Assembly: GCA_043228905.1 (NCBI GenBank)
Contig: JBHGNT010000015.1
Location: 6,944,001 to 7,008,000, forward strand
Source: Azolla caroliniana
Lineage: Eukaryota > Polypodiophyta
Length of the DNA stretch: 64,000 nucleotides
Direction of reading: 5' to 3'
In this document: one piece after another, positions 21,447 through 34,300 of the stretch
Numbering within the stretch: position 1 is the first letter of the stretch
Layout of the letters: the number at the start of each line of letters is the position of its first letter
The notes under the pieces: model-generated
What the model saw: the letters and a program-made list of their open reading frames with translations, nothing else
Told to the model about the DNA's origin: nothing
Databases searched by the model: none
Position numbers and translations under genes: made by a program

Positions 21447-22229
21447 TGTCGCAGTGTAATTCGTACACCACGTGAAAAATTACATTTTTGGTCTCTCCGG
21501 ATAGGAAATGGAGTACCCGGTAAGAACCGGACAAAGAAAACTAGCAAGCACCGGATGAAGCAGAACCGGAAAGAGCCGGATGAAGAAGGCCGGGGAGAGT
21601 CTCTCACCGAATGAAGAGACATATTTGTAAATAGAAGAAAGTATAAAAATATATATATTACATGCATAGGGCAAGATTCGAACCTTGCACCTCCATGTTA
21701 ATAATGTTAAGCCTTATCATTATACAAGCGTATTATGAATTTTAAAGTTATACTAAACTTTATCCCATGTAAAATTTCTAGACATGCATGGTACAAAAAG
21801 TTATTCATGCATAGACACTTGAATTAGAAGAAAAGATGAGATAAAAAGCTAATCATGCACATGCAGTGTGCATGAAAACTAAAGATAGGAAAAGCATGAT
21901 GCTTGCATGTGATAAACTTAGACTCTTCCAACACTATATAAAGAAGGGAGAAATATGTATAGAGTTGTTGATTATTTTACAAGGGTTGATTAATCTAATA
22001 TATTCGTGGGATTCACAATTTTTTTCCATCTATTTCTCTCTTACATTCTAAGTATCAATTAATACACTATACTCGTGGGATTCACGAGGTTCATATCTTC
22101 TTTCAAATATTTCTCTTTCTTGCAATCGATTCATAAGTAGCCTTATCTCATTTTCTTCTTTCTCCTAGTCCAAAACCTCAGCGGCTCCCACCCGACTCAC
22201 GCAACGATCCGGAGCCGAAAGGCACGACA
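21447..22229 (+). repeat. Gypsy 2 3' LTR
   Basis: 783 bp, same ends as the 5' LTR, preceded by the polypurine tract GGAGGGGGCGAG. It carries the second copy of the tRNA-like segment (21,675-21,727, minus strand). Confidence 0.92.
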
Positions 22230-22233
22230 ACGT

Positions 22234-22636
22234 GGTTAAGGAAATAGAAACCAATGCAACCTATTTTCTAGCGGAGTTAGATGGAACTCGACTTGCTTTG
22301 CCGATTGCAGGGAAGAGAATCAAGATCTTTAAGTGAAGAGAGACCAAAAATCTTGAAATCGAACCTCTAGACTTCTAGGTTTAAAAAGAATAAGCAATAG
22401 CAGCTAACAATCATTGGCATATACCAGAGGATGTGCAGGTTTGGTGAGGTTGGATGTCGTTATGTTTTCGACACATAGTGTGAAACCACCCTCAAAAGAG
22501 AATAAAATAGTGGTCCAAATAAACTAATTTTCTTAAGTCAACTATAGTAATAAATGAAAGGATAAAAAGTTAGAAGAGGTTTTCGAAAGTAGACAACAAT
22601 AGAGAAAAAGATTGCAAAAGAAAAGCTAGTTGTGGA
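22234..22636 (+). pseudogene. Gypsy 4: integrase end and start of its 3' LTR
   Basis: Continues the frame broken at 15,010: VKEIETNATYFLAELDGT and RLALPIAGKRIKIFK, ending TGA near 22,335. About 110 bases on, GAGGTTGGA followed by TGTCGTTATG (about 22,453) corresponds to the polypurine tract and LTR start of gypsy 2. The rest to 22,636 is probably LTR, cut by the copia at 22,637. Confidence 0.75.
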
Positions 22637-23137
22637 TGTTAGGTTTTTCTGTCCACATTAATAAGTAAATAAAATGGGCCTTGGACGCCCAAAACTTGTA
22701 TTTTTAAAAATAGTGTCAAAGGGGTTCACCCAAGAAGACGTTACATATGTACACTATGTAACTCATTCGTTTTTTAGTATGTTAAAAAGGGAAAAACAAG
22801 CATTTTCTCTGCTGCAATAGAGAAAAACAGATTTCAAAGAGCCCATACTCTCTTTCTTAGCTAATTCCTTCAATCTTTCTAAGTACACCAACACACTCAG
22901 ACATCCGGACATCGCCGTCTCCGTCATCAGTCACGTGCTATGAGTTTTGGTGGTTTTTGCGTTCCTTTTTTGTTAAGTTTTTATTTTTGAGGAAAAATCA
23001 TATTTCTCGATTGCTCATAGTACTCTAACTTGTTTAGAGTAGAACTTTGGTGTATCAGATTTATATTGATAGTGAATTAGTTCTGGAGTAGGTCCCGTGG
23101 TTTTTACCTCTTTGAGGGTTTTCCACGTTAAAAATTT
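22637..23137 (+). repeat. Copia 2 5' LTR
   Basis: About 501 bp. It ends CCACGTTAAAAATTT rather than the usual ...CA. It is about 23 bp longer than its partner, mainly because of a segment near 22,685-22,710 missing from the 3' LTR. Confidence 0.82.
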
Positions 23138-23168
23138 GTGGTATCAGAGTAGAGGTTGAGCACTTCTT

Positions 23169-26100
23169 ATGGAGACAAATTTTTCCACAATGGTTTGCTT
23201 GAATGGCATCAACTACCACAAATGGAAAGGTAAGATGAAAGATCTTCTTTTTGTGAAAAATCTACACTTACCTGTTTTTGCAGATCCTAAACCGGAGAGC
23301 AAAACTACCAAGGAATGACTTTTCGAGAATCAACAAGTATGTGGTTTTATTCGACAATGGGTGGGAGACAATGTCTTAAACCATATTGTGAATGAAACTA
23401 ATGCTAAAGCTCTATGGAATAAACTTGAAACATTGTATGCATCAAAGACAGGTAACAATAAGTTATTCTTGCTTAAAGAAGCAATGCATTTAGTGTATAA
23501 AGAAGGTAGTTCCATTTTAGATCATCTAAATGAATTTCAAGGATGTTTCGACCAACATTTTGGTATGGGAGTGAAATTTGATGATGAGATTAATGCATTA
23601 TGGTTGTTAAACACTCTCCCTAATTCATGGGAAACTTTTAGGGTATGCAGCCCCAAATGGAATTGTAACTACGGAATATGTCAAGAGCGGTGTTCTAAAT
23701 GAGGAGATGAGATGAAGGACACAAGGGACATCGTCACATTCGGAGGTCTTGATGGTTGAGAGAGGGAGGATTAAGCATACAAGCCAAGGTCAAAACAACC
23801 GAGAGAGGATTAGAAGTAAATCAAAACCAAGGTATAAAAATCTAGAATGTCATTTTTGTGGTAAAACATGACACATAAAGAGGTATTGTTACAAGTGGAA
23901 AAAGGAGAACCACACATCTAGCGGTAAGCATGAAAACAAAGGTAACAATTCTAATCGTGTTAATACAACTTCATCAGATGATTTACTTGTTGTTTATGAT
24001 GAAAACGTGATTAATCTTGGTCACAATGAAACTAATTGGGTTGTTGATAGTGGAGCATCGTTCCATGTCACATCTAGAAGGGAGTTTTTTACTTCTTATA
24101 CTTCAGGGGATTTTGGAGTTGTGAAGATTGGCAATGATGGTCTTTCAAAGGTGGTAGGCATCGGGACTATTTGTTTGGAAACCAACACGGGTTCAAAGTT
24201 GATTCTCAAGGAGGTAAGACATGTACCTGACATTTGTTTACATCTTATCTCAACCGGCAAATTAGATGATGATGGCTATTGCAACATCTTCAATGAGGGA
24301 CAATGGAAACTGACTAAGGGCTCATTGGTTGTAGCTCGTGGTAAGAAATGCTCTAGTTTGTATTTATTACAAGCATCTATTTCTACTAATCTTGTGAATG
24401 CAGCTGAAAGCAACAATATGTCAGAGCTATGGAATAAACGGTTATCTCATATTAGTGAGAATGGGCTTGATTGTCTAGCAAAGAAAAGCTTGCTTCCAGG
24501 TCTAAAAGATGCCAAGTTAGACATGTGCAATCATTGTGTGGTAGGAAAGCAAAGAAGAGTCGCGTTCAAACAACATTCTTCTTCAAGAAAGGAAGAGGTA
24601 CTTGAGTTGGTACATTTAGATGTTTGTGGTCCTTTAAAGGTAAAATCAATAGGTGGTGCACTCTACTTTGTTACTTTTATTGATGACTATTCTAGGAAAC
24701 TTTGGATTAGAACATTGAAAACTAAGGACCAAGTATTTAATGTGTTCAAAGAATTTCATGCTTCTGTAGAAAGAGAGACAGGAAAAAAGCTTAAATGCAT
24801 TCACACCGACAATGATGGGGAATACCTTGGAGCTTTCAATGCATACTGTTGAGAGCACGGGATTAAGCATCAAAGGACACCACCAAAAACCCCACAACTA
24901 AACGGCTTGGTGGAAAGGATGAATAGGACTCTAGTTGAAAGAGTTCGATGTTTGCTCTCGGATGCGAAGTTATCCAAATCCTTTTGGGGTGAGGCTTTGA
25001 GTACCGTTGCCTATGTTATTAACCTATCTCCTACTATTGCATTGCAAGGTGACGTTCCTAATAGAGTTTGGTATGGTAAGAATGTTTCATATGATCATTT
25101 ATGTGTGTTTGGATGTAAATGCTTTGTACATATACCTAAAGATGAACGGTCTAAATTAGATGTTAAATCTAAAGAATGTATTTTTATTGGTTATGGCCAA
25201 GATGAGTTTGATTACAGATGTTATGACCCAATAGAAAGGAGGCTCATTCGAAGTCGTGATGTGGTATTCGTTGAGGATCAAACTATCGAAGATATTGAGA
25301 AGGTCAAAGAATCTAACACTCAAGAAAATGGTGGGCTTATTTATTTTGACCCAATTCCTACGACCGAAGATGCTACATATGGAGATGCTTCCCAACAAGA
25401 TGAAAACCGTGAGGATGTTGATGAACCAGGTATTATAAATAATAGGGCTGAAGCTAATCATGATGATATTTTACCTCAAACAGGTTTTGAGCAGTGGAGC
25501 AAACTTCCTTACAAGAGGTGGTCAATGAACAACCTAGAAGGTCTACTAGAGAACAAAAACCATTTGTAAGGTATCCTAGTTCAGATTATGTTTTAATCTC
25601 TAATGAAGGGGAGCCTGAAAGTTATTATGATGTTTTAAATCATAAAGATAAGGATGATTGGATAAAAGCATGCACAACGAAATGAACTCATTAAAGAAAA
25701 ATAATACCTTTGATTTAGTAGAACTTCCTAAGGGAAGAAAAGGTTTGAAAAATAAATGGGTGTTTAAGTTAAAACAAGGTGATGCTAACCTTGTAAAACA
25801 TAAGGCTCGTTTAGTCGTAAAAGGTTTCGGCCAAAAGAAAGGTATTGATTTTGATGAAATTTTCTCACCAGTTGTGAAAATGAATTCTATTCGAGTTGTT
25901 TTAGGTTTGGCAGCAACTTTAAATCTCGAGATTGAGCAACTCGATGTAAAGACAGCTTTCTTGCATGGAGACTTGAAGGAAGAGATCTACATGGAACAAC
26001 CGGAGGGTTTCGAAGAGAAAGGAAAGGAGCATATGGTATGCAAGTTGAGGAAAAGTCTTTACGGCCTAAAACAAACACCGAGACAATGGTATAGAAGGTT

Positions 26101-27138
26101 CGATTCATTTATGGCAAGTCAAGTCATTTATGTTAAGCATTTTTCTGAAGGTAATTTTATAATTCTTTATTGTATGTCGATGATATGCTAATTGTAGGAC
26201 AAGATGTAGAAAATATCCACACATAAAAGGTGGATCTATCTAAGGCCTTTGACAAGAAAGATCTAGGTCATGCTAAGCATATTTTAGGCATGAAAATTAC
26301 TCACAATAGGGAATGTGGAAAGTTGTGGCTTTCTCAAGAAAAATACATAGAACGAGTATTAGAAAGGTTTAATATGCATAATGCAAAACCAGTAAGTACC
26401 CCCCTTACTAGTCATTTTAAATTATGTAGAAAAGACAGTCCACATACCGAGCAAGAGAAAGAAGAGATGTCCTCAATTCCTTACCCTTCAGCGATTGGTT
26501 CGTTGATGTATGCTATGGTTAGCAGAAGGCCAGATATTGCCCATGCCGTTAGTGTTGTAAGTAGATATCTCTCCAATCTGGGTAAGTCTCACTGGGATGC
26601 CGTAAAATGGATCTTTCGATATTTAAGAGGTACATCCAAATTATGTTTATGTTTTGGAGATTCTAAACAAACTCTTGACGGTTTTTCAGATTTAGATATG
26701 GCAGGGGATCTTGATGGGAGAAAATCTACTTTGGCTTACTTATTTACATTTGTAGGGGCAGTCGTGTCATGGCAATCTAAGTTGCAAAAATGTGTTGCTT
26801 TGTCTACAATAGAAGCGGAATATATTGCAGCCACTAAAGCTGCCAAAGAGATGCTATGGTTGAAATGGTTTGTTTCAGATTTGGGTTTAAGTCAACTAAC
26901 TTATGTGATATTTTGTGACAGCCAAAGTGCAATAGATCTGACCAAGAACTCAATGTACCATTCTCGTACAAAACATATTGATTTAAGGTATCATTAGCTG
27001 TGCTCGGCAATTGAAGATCAACTTCTACAACTCAAGAAAATTTACATAGATGAAAATGTTGCTGACATGTTAACGAAGGTAGTCTCTAAAGAAATGCTTG
27101 AGTTATGTGTCAAGCTGGCTGGAATGAACAAAAACTAA
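23169..27138 (+). pseudogene. Copia 2 gag-pol, many stops
   Basis: Gag begins METNFSTMVCLNGINYHKWK at 23,169. The zinc knuckle CHFCGKT-HIKRYC (about 23,850) carries a TGA. Protease WVVDSGASFHVTS near 24,040; GAG-pre-integrase LWNKRLSHIS near 24,430; integrase HLDVCGP near 24,620, HTDNDGEY near 24,805 and NGLVERMNRTLVERV near 24,905; RT NKWVFKLKQGD near 25,755, EQLDVKTAFLHGDL near 25,935, YVDDMLIV region near 26,175; RNase H ALSTIEAEYIAATKA near 26,800 and YHSRTKHIDLRYH near 26,960. At least five nonsense changes (several TGA) and frameshifts near 23,650, 25,490 and 26,170 inactivate it. Confidence 0.88.
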
Positions 27139-27181
27139 GTGATTCAAAGGAATCTTCTCCTATGTAGCCAGAGGTGGAGAT

Positions 27182-27659
27182 TGTTAGGTTTTTTTGTCCA
27201 CATTAATAAGGAAATAAAATGGAACTTGGAAATAGTGTAAAAGGAGTTCACACAAGAAGACGTTACATATCTACACTATGTAACTCATTCGTTTTTTAGT
27301 GTGTTAAAACGGGAAAAACGAACATTTTCTCTGCTGCAACAAAGAAAAACAGATTTCAGAGAGACCTACTCTCTTTCTTAGCTAATTCCTTCAATCTTTC
27401 TGAAGTACACTAACACACTCAGACATCCGGACATCGCCGCCTCCATCATCAGCCACGTGTTGTGAGTTTTGGTGGTTTTTGCGTTACTTTTTTGTTGAGT
27501 TTTTATTTTTGAGGAAACATCATATTCCTTGATTGCTCATAGTACTCTAACTTGTTTAGAGTAGAACTTTGGTGTATCAGATTTATATTGATAGTGAATT
27601 AGTTCTGGAGTAGGTCCCGTGGTTTTTACCTCTTTGAGGGTTTTCCACGTTAAAAATTT
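27182..27659 (+). repeat. Copia 2 3' LTR
   Basis: About 478 bp, homologous to 22,637-23,137 with numerous substitutions and the deletion noted there. Confidence 0.82.
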
Positions 27660-28290
27660 ATGGTGTATTATGTATTGATTTGTTCTGTATCTTTCTTGTT
27701 TTCTTTTTAAATCTTGCACAACATATTTTCTGTTTTACATAAGTGTTTAAGTGCTACTAAGTTTCGGAATAGTGGATATGAGGAGCGAGGTCGAGTAAAA
27801 AGCTCATAATTTCCTCGTCAAATGTCCAAATTAGGAAAGAAAAGATGAATAACAAAACTAACCTAAAGAGATTTCCAAGAATATCTTGCATGTGAAATTT
27901 GAGGCTAGAAAACATAAATAGTAAGGAAAAGAAAAGTCGACTGATATAGACAAGCATTTTTTTAGGGGAAAAAAGAAAGCAATTCTAAACCTATAAATAA
28001 GAGCCTATTCTAGTGAAGAAGGGAGGGAGGGAGAAGGAACATGGAAGCTCTACTCAATTGGAAAGCAGAAGAAGAAGGATCAACAATATCGAGAGGCATC
28101 ACGAACAAAGAAACTCCTTCTATACTCCACTCTCTTCTTTCCTCCACCTCTCTTCCCCCATTCCTTTATAAACGATCATTCATATTCTCATCCAACCCAT
28201 TGTAACATGATTCTTATATTATAAAAGAATCTATTATATTGATATAAACTAATGTTTTCTTTCATCTACTTGTCTTATGTGTAAATCTTG
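27660..28290. other. Non-coding, LTR-like promoter sequence
   Basis: No coding sequence is recognisable. A TATA box (CCTATAAATAAGAGCC, about 27,990) is followed by GA-rich leader-like sequence and then a polyadenylation-like AT-rich stretch (28,200-28,260), an arrangement resembling an LTR of an unidentified element. It runs directly into the tandem array. Confidence 0.35.
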
Positions 28291-29730
28291 ATTGTGCTTA
28301 TTTGTTATCGTCATTTGTGCTTATTTGTTTGTGTCTTCTGACAAGGGAGCGTTTCGGGCTTGCCCATGCACCCCTCCTTTCACAAAGGCATTCAAAACTA
28401 TGTGTCTTATATGTTATCGCCGTTTGTGCTTATTTGTTTGTATCTTGTCACAAGGGAGCGTTTCGAGCTTGCCCATGCACCTCTCCTTTCACAAAGGCAT
28501 TCAAAACTATGTGTCTTATACGTTATCGTCGTTTGTGCTTATTTGTTTGTGTGTCTTGTGACAAGGGAGCATTTCGGGCTTGCTTTCACAAAGCCATTCA
28601 AACTTACGTGTCTTGCATGTTAGTGTAAATCTTGCTTGTGTGTTCGTGCGACTTGTGGCAAGGGAGATTCAGGCTTGCCCATGCACCTCTCCTTTCACAA
28701 AGGCGTTCGAATTCGTGTCTTGCATGCTAGTGTAAATCTTGCTTGTATGTTCGCGCGACTTGTGGCAAGGGAGCGTTCGGGCTTGCCCATGCACCTCTCC
28801 TTTCACAAAGGCGTTCAAAATTATGTCTCCCATGTGTAAACCTTGCTTGTGTGTTCATGCGACTTGTGCCAAGGGAGCGTTCAGGCTTGCCCATGCACCT
28901 CTCCTTTCACAAAGGCGTTCGAAATTGTGTCTCTCGTGTGTAAACCTTGCTTGTGTGTTCATGCGACTTGTGGCAATGGAGCGTTCGGGCTTGCCCATGC
29001 ACCTCTCCTTTCACAAAGTCATTCGAAATTGTGTCTCCCGTGTGTAAACCTTGCTTGTGTGTTCGTGCAACTTGTGGCAAGGGAGCGTTCGGGCTTGCCC
29101 ATGCACCTCTCCTTTCACAAAGACGTTCGAAATTGTGTCTCCCATGTGTAAACCTTGCTTGTGTGTTCGTGCGACTTGTGGCAAGGGAGCGTTCGGGCTT
29201 GCCCATGCACCTCTCCTTTCATGAAGGCGTTCGAAATTGTGTCTCCCCTATGTAAACCTTGCTTGTGTGTTTGTGTGACTTGTGGCAAGGGAGCGTTTGG
29301 GCTTGCCCATGCACCTCTCCTTTCACAAACACGTTCGAAATTGTGTCTCCTATTTGTAAACCTTGCTTGTGTGTTCGTGTGTCTTGTAACAAGGGAGCAT
29401 TTGGGCTTGCCCATGCACCTCTCTTTTCACAAAGGCATTCGAAACTCTGTCTCTCGTGTGTCTAAGTAAGCCTTTTCCTTGTGTGTTCGCGTGTCATGTA
29501 ACAAGGGAGTGTTCGAGCTTGCCCACGCACCTATCTTTTCACAAAGGCATTCGAAACTCTGTCTCTCGTGTGTGTAAGTAACCCTTTTCCTTGTGTGTCC
29601 ATGTGTAAGACTTCGTCACGTGCATTCGTTTGCCTTGTGACTAGGGGTTGATTCGGACTTGCACATGCACCTCTCCTTTTCACAAAAACGTTTGAATACT
29701 CGTGCCTTGTTTGTGTAAGCCTTCCTTGTG
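28290..29730 (+). repeat. Tandem array, about 13 units, 104-bp core period
   Basis: The word GCTTGCCCATGCAC or a close variant recurs at about 28,358, 28,467, 28,673, 28,781, 28,885, 28,989, 29,093, 29,197, 29,301, 29,405 and 29,517, with degenerate units at 28,578 and 29,657. From 28,781 to 29,405 the spacing is exactly 104 bp six times; outer units vary from 95 to 140 bp. Each unit contains 'acaagggagcgtt' and 'ctcctttcacaaaggcgttc'. Long overlapping open frames exist in several frames only because the repeat lacks stops; I do not regard them as genes. Confidence 0.92.
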
Positions 29731-29779
29731 TTGTGGGTGTGAGCCCTATTTCCTTCCCGTCCATAACCCTGGCAGTTCC

Positions 29780-30932
29780 GCCTCACGATCCCCACATAGT
29801 GACAGAATTTCACGACACCGGAATCAACATACCACACCTCGCTCAATTTCGAGGTGTTCACGGACATCGAATGGTCCTGGTGCTTCATTATGAAGGTTGG
29901 GCCCGATCCATTTCCGACTGGTTCGGAGCCCTCAGCGTAGTACGATTTCTAATGCCTTCCTTTGTCTCTTCTGCTCGATCCAGCTTTGTCTGAATCAGCT
30001 CTCTTTTTCTCGTACTCGCTCTCCTTGCCACAGTACCAGCATTCCGTCGCGGCCTTCTCTTGCCGGCTTCCGGTGCCGCCATAACTCCCCCTGCTTCCGG
30101 AGGGTTCGGAACTGCTTCCAGCGTTTCGATTATGCCACACGTTATGCTCTTTACATTTGCCTCCATTGCGCCCTAATCTGCCTTGTCCACCACGACCACA
30201 GGGCCTATCTTCCTCCGTGTAAAACATCTTGTCATCGGCGTGCGCACTGGTCGATTCACCCACGTGATTTTCCTCCACAAGCAACATCGACTGAAGCTCG
30301 AAGAACGAAGGCATATTCTCCCTTGTGCAGACTACCATTCGGAGTGCACCGAACTTTGATGCTAACTCTCCAGGACAAACCTACACCATTTCCTCCTCCT
30401 CGACGTTCACATTGATGGAGGCGAGAGAATCGCAGATCTTCTTGGTTCGAGCCTTGTAGTTGGCCACAGACAGATCTTTCTGTCGGACATTGCTGAGCTC
30501 CTACCTGAGTTACAGCTTCCTAGCCGTTGTGCCAGCAGCGAAAATCCTCTTGAGATTCGCCCACGCATCCTTTGGCGTCATAGCATTGCGAATGTAGCTC
30601 AAGAGCTCGTTGCTCACACAGGACGCGAAGCAGTAAAGAACTCTGCTTGCCGCTTGTTCCCAAGCCGAAAAATCTCTGTGTGTCGATTTGGGCATTGTAT
30701 CATTAGCTGCTTCGACATAACTCCAGTAGCCGTGACCAAGAAGGTACTGGTGCATCCTGTACGACCAAGACGCGTAGTTGCTCTTGTCGAGCTTCTCAGT
30801 CAGTAGCGAGCTTCCCATTCCTCTGTCCATATTGTTGTCTTATCCTTTCCAAAAACAATAACTTAACTCTGTCTTTATCGCAAGCTTATATGTCGACTAC
30901 AGAGGAGTCTCAACCCTCGCGCTCTATTACCA
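29780..30932 (-). pseudogene. Copia E gag and protease start
   Basis: From the primer site downward: GCTCTATTACCA (30,921-30,932) is the complement of a TGGTATCAGAGC-like site. Gag starts with ATG at 30,830 (MDRGMGSSLLTEKLDKSNYA) and runs to about 30,510 (WEQAASRVLYCFASCV, GTTARKL). Frame-shifted downstream parts include SFFELQSMLLVEENHV near 30,290, a CWYCGKE knuckle near 30,030 and EVWYVDSG near 29,825. The protease is cut just after DSG, where the tandem array begins. Related to copia D at 9.2 kb. Confidence 0.82.
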
Positions 30933-31354
30933 TGTAAAAGAATAAGTGTGCGGAAGCGTATGTGTAAGTCATAGAGTACACAGTTCGGAAGTACAACAAT
31001 TCGGTAGAACACAGAAATCACAAAGAAGGAGAGGGAGAGACAGAGACAGAAGAAAATGAAACTATATTCAAAAAATAATTCCCTAGATGTTCTCGGTACA
31101 TATTTCGTGCTTAGTGAGCACCTTTTATACAAGCCCCAACTATTCTGCTGACACAAGTACTGACAGTACTTGCTGCTCATAAATGAGCCTTCTACACTAA
31201 CTCCCAAAACTATTCCTTACGAGGAATAACGTTCTAACGACCTCCCGGTTTACCCACCACTACGGCCATGTTGTGCATACGGTTTTACACACCCAGTTTA
31301 CGTATTGGGTTATGCACCCATTTACGCACCCAATGTTGAGCTTGTCTCTCAACA
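30933..31354 (-). repeat. Copia E 5' LTR
   Basis: Minus-orientation LTR starting TGTTGAGAGACAAGCTCAAC at 31,354 and ending TTCTTTTACA at 30,933, next to the primer site. It carries the same 5'-terminal hairpin as the LTRs at 8,662, 43,684 and 63,977. It is inserted into copia F, which begins at 31,355. Confidence 0.82.
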
Positions 31355-34300
31355 GTGATGCACATGAAGATGACGGCATACATACGGTGCTTCATCGATA
31401 TGAGCCTGTCCAACAACTTCAATGAAGAAAGTAAGGCTCATGTGCTCTGGGAGAAAATCGACACCATGCTGGAGAGCAAAAACGCCGTAAATCGGATTTC
31501 TGTATTCTGGAACTTGGTGAGACTTGAAGTAAATGCATTCCAAGGGCTTATAAATCTAACAATTTCACTTGAAGTACCTCTGGCCGACGATGTCCTTGCA
31601 TTGCTCCTGCTCGGTTCTCTCTCGGATAGTTGCTAGTTTCACGTTAGGGAATGCCGGGCCAAAAGGAAAGCATTTGTCCCTAGCAAGGGTAAAATCAAGC
31701 TTGCTAGATGAAGAAGCTCACCTAAAGGATCATGAATCCGGAACCGACTCGAAGGCTTTGCTTACAAAAGACAACCAAAACCGGAGAAGAGGGCGAAATC
31801 GGAATCCCCAAAACCGGGATAAATAGGGGACGAGATCAAAATCAAGGGGAAGGCCTACTTGCTTCTACTGTGGAGAGCGGAGGCATTTCCAGAAGAACTA
31901 TCGGCACTTCCGGAAAGAGAATAGGACCGATAGCACCAATTCGAAGTAGAGTTCAGACCAAAATGGTTCAGACCGGAGGGGTCCGGATCGGAAAGGAACG
32001 TCGGCAATCGCGATAAGTGAAGAAGAATTGTTGCTCATTACCAAGGAGAATGAGTTAAACCTTGTCAGCAATGATACAACGTGGGTTGTCGATTCTGGAG
32101 CATCATTCCACCTGACACCGGAATGGAAATGCTTCTCGTCCTATAGAGCCGGAGATCTTGGCTATGTTCGGATGGGGAATGAAGGGCCATGCTGAATTGT
32201 CGGCATAGGAGATGTGTGGTTGACGACATCAACCGGGTGCAAGCTATTGTTGAAGGATGTCTGATATGTTCCGGAGGTTTGGTTAAACCTGATATCAGTC
32301 GGTCGACTAGATGATGAAGCCTACACAGGTATCATCCGGAATGGAGTCATGAAATTCAGCAAAGGAAGCCTAATAGTGGCTCAAGCCTGGAAGATCAACA
32401 TGTTGTACCTGATGCACACCCAGATATGCCGGGAAGAAGTGAATGTAGCATCTGACAATGCCGGTGAGCTGTGGCACCAGAGACTGTGTCATATGAGCTA
32501 GAAGGGGATGAGAAGACTTGCCGAAGATAACCTCATTCTAGAGGTGAAACACGTGCATCCCGAGAAGTGCACCGATTGCTTGGCCGGCAAGCAAAACCGA
32601 ACCTTCTTCCGGTCAAGACCACTGATGAGACGGAATGCATCACTAGAGCTAGTGCATACCGATGTTTGTCAAGTGGACACCAAGCCACATGCCGTATCGC
32701 AATCCTTTGTGACATTCATAGATGACTACAACCGGAAGATGCGGGTCTGACCATTGAAGACGAAGGATCAGGTGTTGTTTGTCTTCAAGGAGCTCCACGG
32801 TAGAGTGGAAAGGGAAACCGGACGGAAGCTAAAGGCGGTTCGAGCATATAACGGAGGCAAATACTGGGGACAGTTCGAGGAATACTACCGGTCGAAGGGA
32901 ATCCGGCTCGAATTCACTGTGCCGAAGACGCCTGAGTTGAACGGGTTGGCTGAACAGATGAACCGGAACATAATGGAGAGAGTTTGAAGCATGTTAGCAC
33001 ATGCAAAGTTATCCAAGACGTTTTGGGCTGAGGCGTTGATGACGACAATATACGTGATTAACAGATCACCCTCAGCACCCTTGGAAGGAAATACACCACA
33101 AAGAGTATGGACCGGTAAAGATGTGTCTTACCGGCATCTAAAGGTGTTCGGGTGTCTTGCATATTTGCATATCCAAAGGACAACAGAGCAAAGTTGGACC
33201 CGAAGTCCCGGCCATGCATATTTCTTGGATACGGCGATGATTAGTTCGGTTACCGAGTGTGGGATCTGGTTGACAAGAAGGTGTTCCAGAGTCAAGACAA
33301 GGCCTTCATGGAAGACAAGACAATTTCCGACTGTGAGTCGGAGAAGAAGATGATAGAATCCAGATCAACCAACGAAAACAGGTTTGAGGACAGAAAGACT
33401 TACTCTGTTGAAAACTGAAAGTTAGCCAGTAACCGGATGGCACTCTATGAACCAACCAGATTCGGACAAGAAACCGAACTGACCGAAGAAGAAGAAGAAG
33501 AAGACACTAGAACCGAACAAAACCCCGAATCATATTCGAATGAGGAGCAAATGGAGGAACCGGTAGTCGGAAATCAAGGACGAAGATATCCTCTAAGAGA
33601 GAGAAGAGCCCCCCGGAGATTTCCAAATGTAGAGCATGTGCTGCTAACCAATGAAGGGAAGTCGGAAATCTTCGAAGAAGCAAAGAAAGACACCCACAGC
33701 CACAAGTGGTTGAGTGCCATGTAGGATGAGATGGATTCCCTGCATGAGAACCATACATATGAGTTGACGCAACTACCGAAAGGAAAGAGGGCACTTTGGA
33801 AGAAGTGGGTGTACAAGCTGAAATCGGGAGATGCCGGAAATCCACTAAGGTACAAAGCCTGGATCGTGGTGAAGGGTTTTCAATAGAAGAAATGAGTGGA
33901 TTTCGACGAGATCTTCGCCCTGGTAGTGAAGATGACATCCATCCAAACGGTGTTGAGCATAGTGGCAAGCATGGAGCTCAAGATAGATCAACTGGACGTC
34001 AAGACGGCGATCCTACATTGTGACGTTGAAGAAGAGATCTACATGCAACAACCAGAAGGATTTGAAAAGAAAGGGAAGGAGCTCAAGATAGATCAACTGG
34101 ACGTCAAGACGGCGATCCTACATTGCGACCGTGAAGAAGAGATCTACATGCAACAACCAGAAGGATTTGAAAAGAAAGGGAAGGAGCAGCTTGTGTGCCA
34201 GTTAAAGAACAACTTATATGAACTAAAGCAAGCTCCCCGACAATGGTACTAAAAGTTCTACTCCTTCATGATCGACCAAGGGCACCAGAAGACGCAAGCC

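Larger units (their letters stand above)
15011..22229 (+). mobile_element. Complete gypsy 2, mutated coding region
   Basis: This 7,219-bp element has two 783-bp LTRs (TGTCGCAGTG...GCACGACA) that differ at roughly 20 positions by eye (about 2.5%). The host bases ACGT occur on both sides (15,007-15,010 and 22,230-22,233), a 4-bp target duplication. Removing the element restores an uninterrupted integrase frame of gypsy 4. Order: LTR, primer site TGGTGAACCCGACGTG (15,798 on; tRNA not assigned), gag, protease, RT-RNase H-integrase, polypurine tract GGAGGGGGCGAG (21,435-21,446), LTR. There is no chromodomain. All domains are present but carry premature stops. Confidence 0.93.
22637..27659 (+). mobile_element. 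Decayed copia element 2 with both LTRs
   Basis: About 5 kb between LTRs starting TGTTAGGTTTTT. Primer site TGGTATCAGAG (23,139 on, with one base between it and the LTR) and polypurine-type GAGGTGGAGAT before the 3' LTR are present. The two LTRs differ at many positions and one has a deletion of about 24 bp, so the insertion is old. I could not identify a convincing target duplication. The coding part is Tnt1-like (Tork lineage by motif memory). Confidence 0.88.

Noticed and set aside
15007-22233. Two tandem gypsy elements rather than a nested insertion
   Set aside because: The flanks join into one continuous integrase frame and share the ACGT duplication, which fits nesting and not tandem arrangement.
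22637-27659. Target duplication for copia 2
   Set aside because: Bases at both ends (GTGGA and ATGGT) do not match, and the LTR ends are not the usual ...CA, so the true boundaries or flanks have changed.
28290-29730. CRISPR-like array or repetitive secreted protein genes
   Set aside because: Units are directly joined 104-bp repeats without unique spacers, in a eukaryotic genome. The long open frames occur in several frames at once because the repeat lacks stops and 104 is not a multiple of three.
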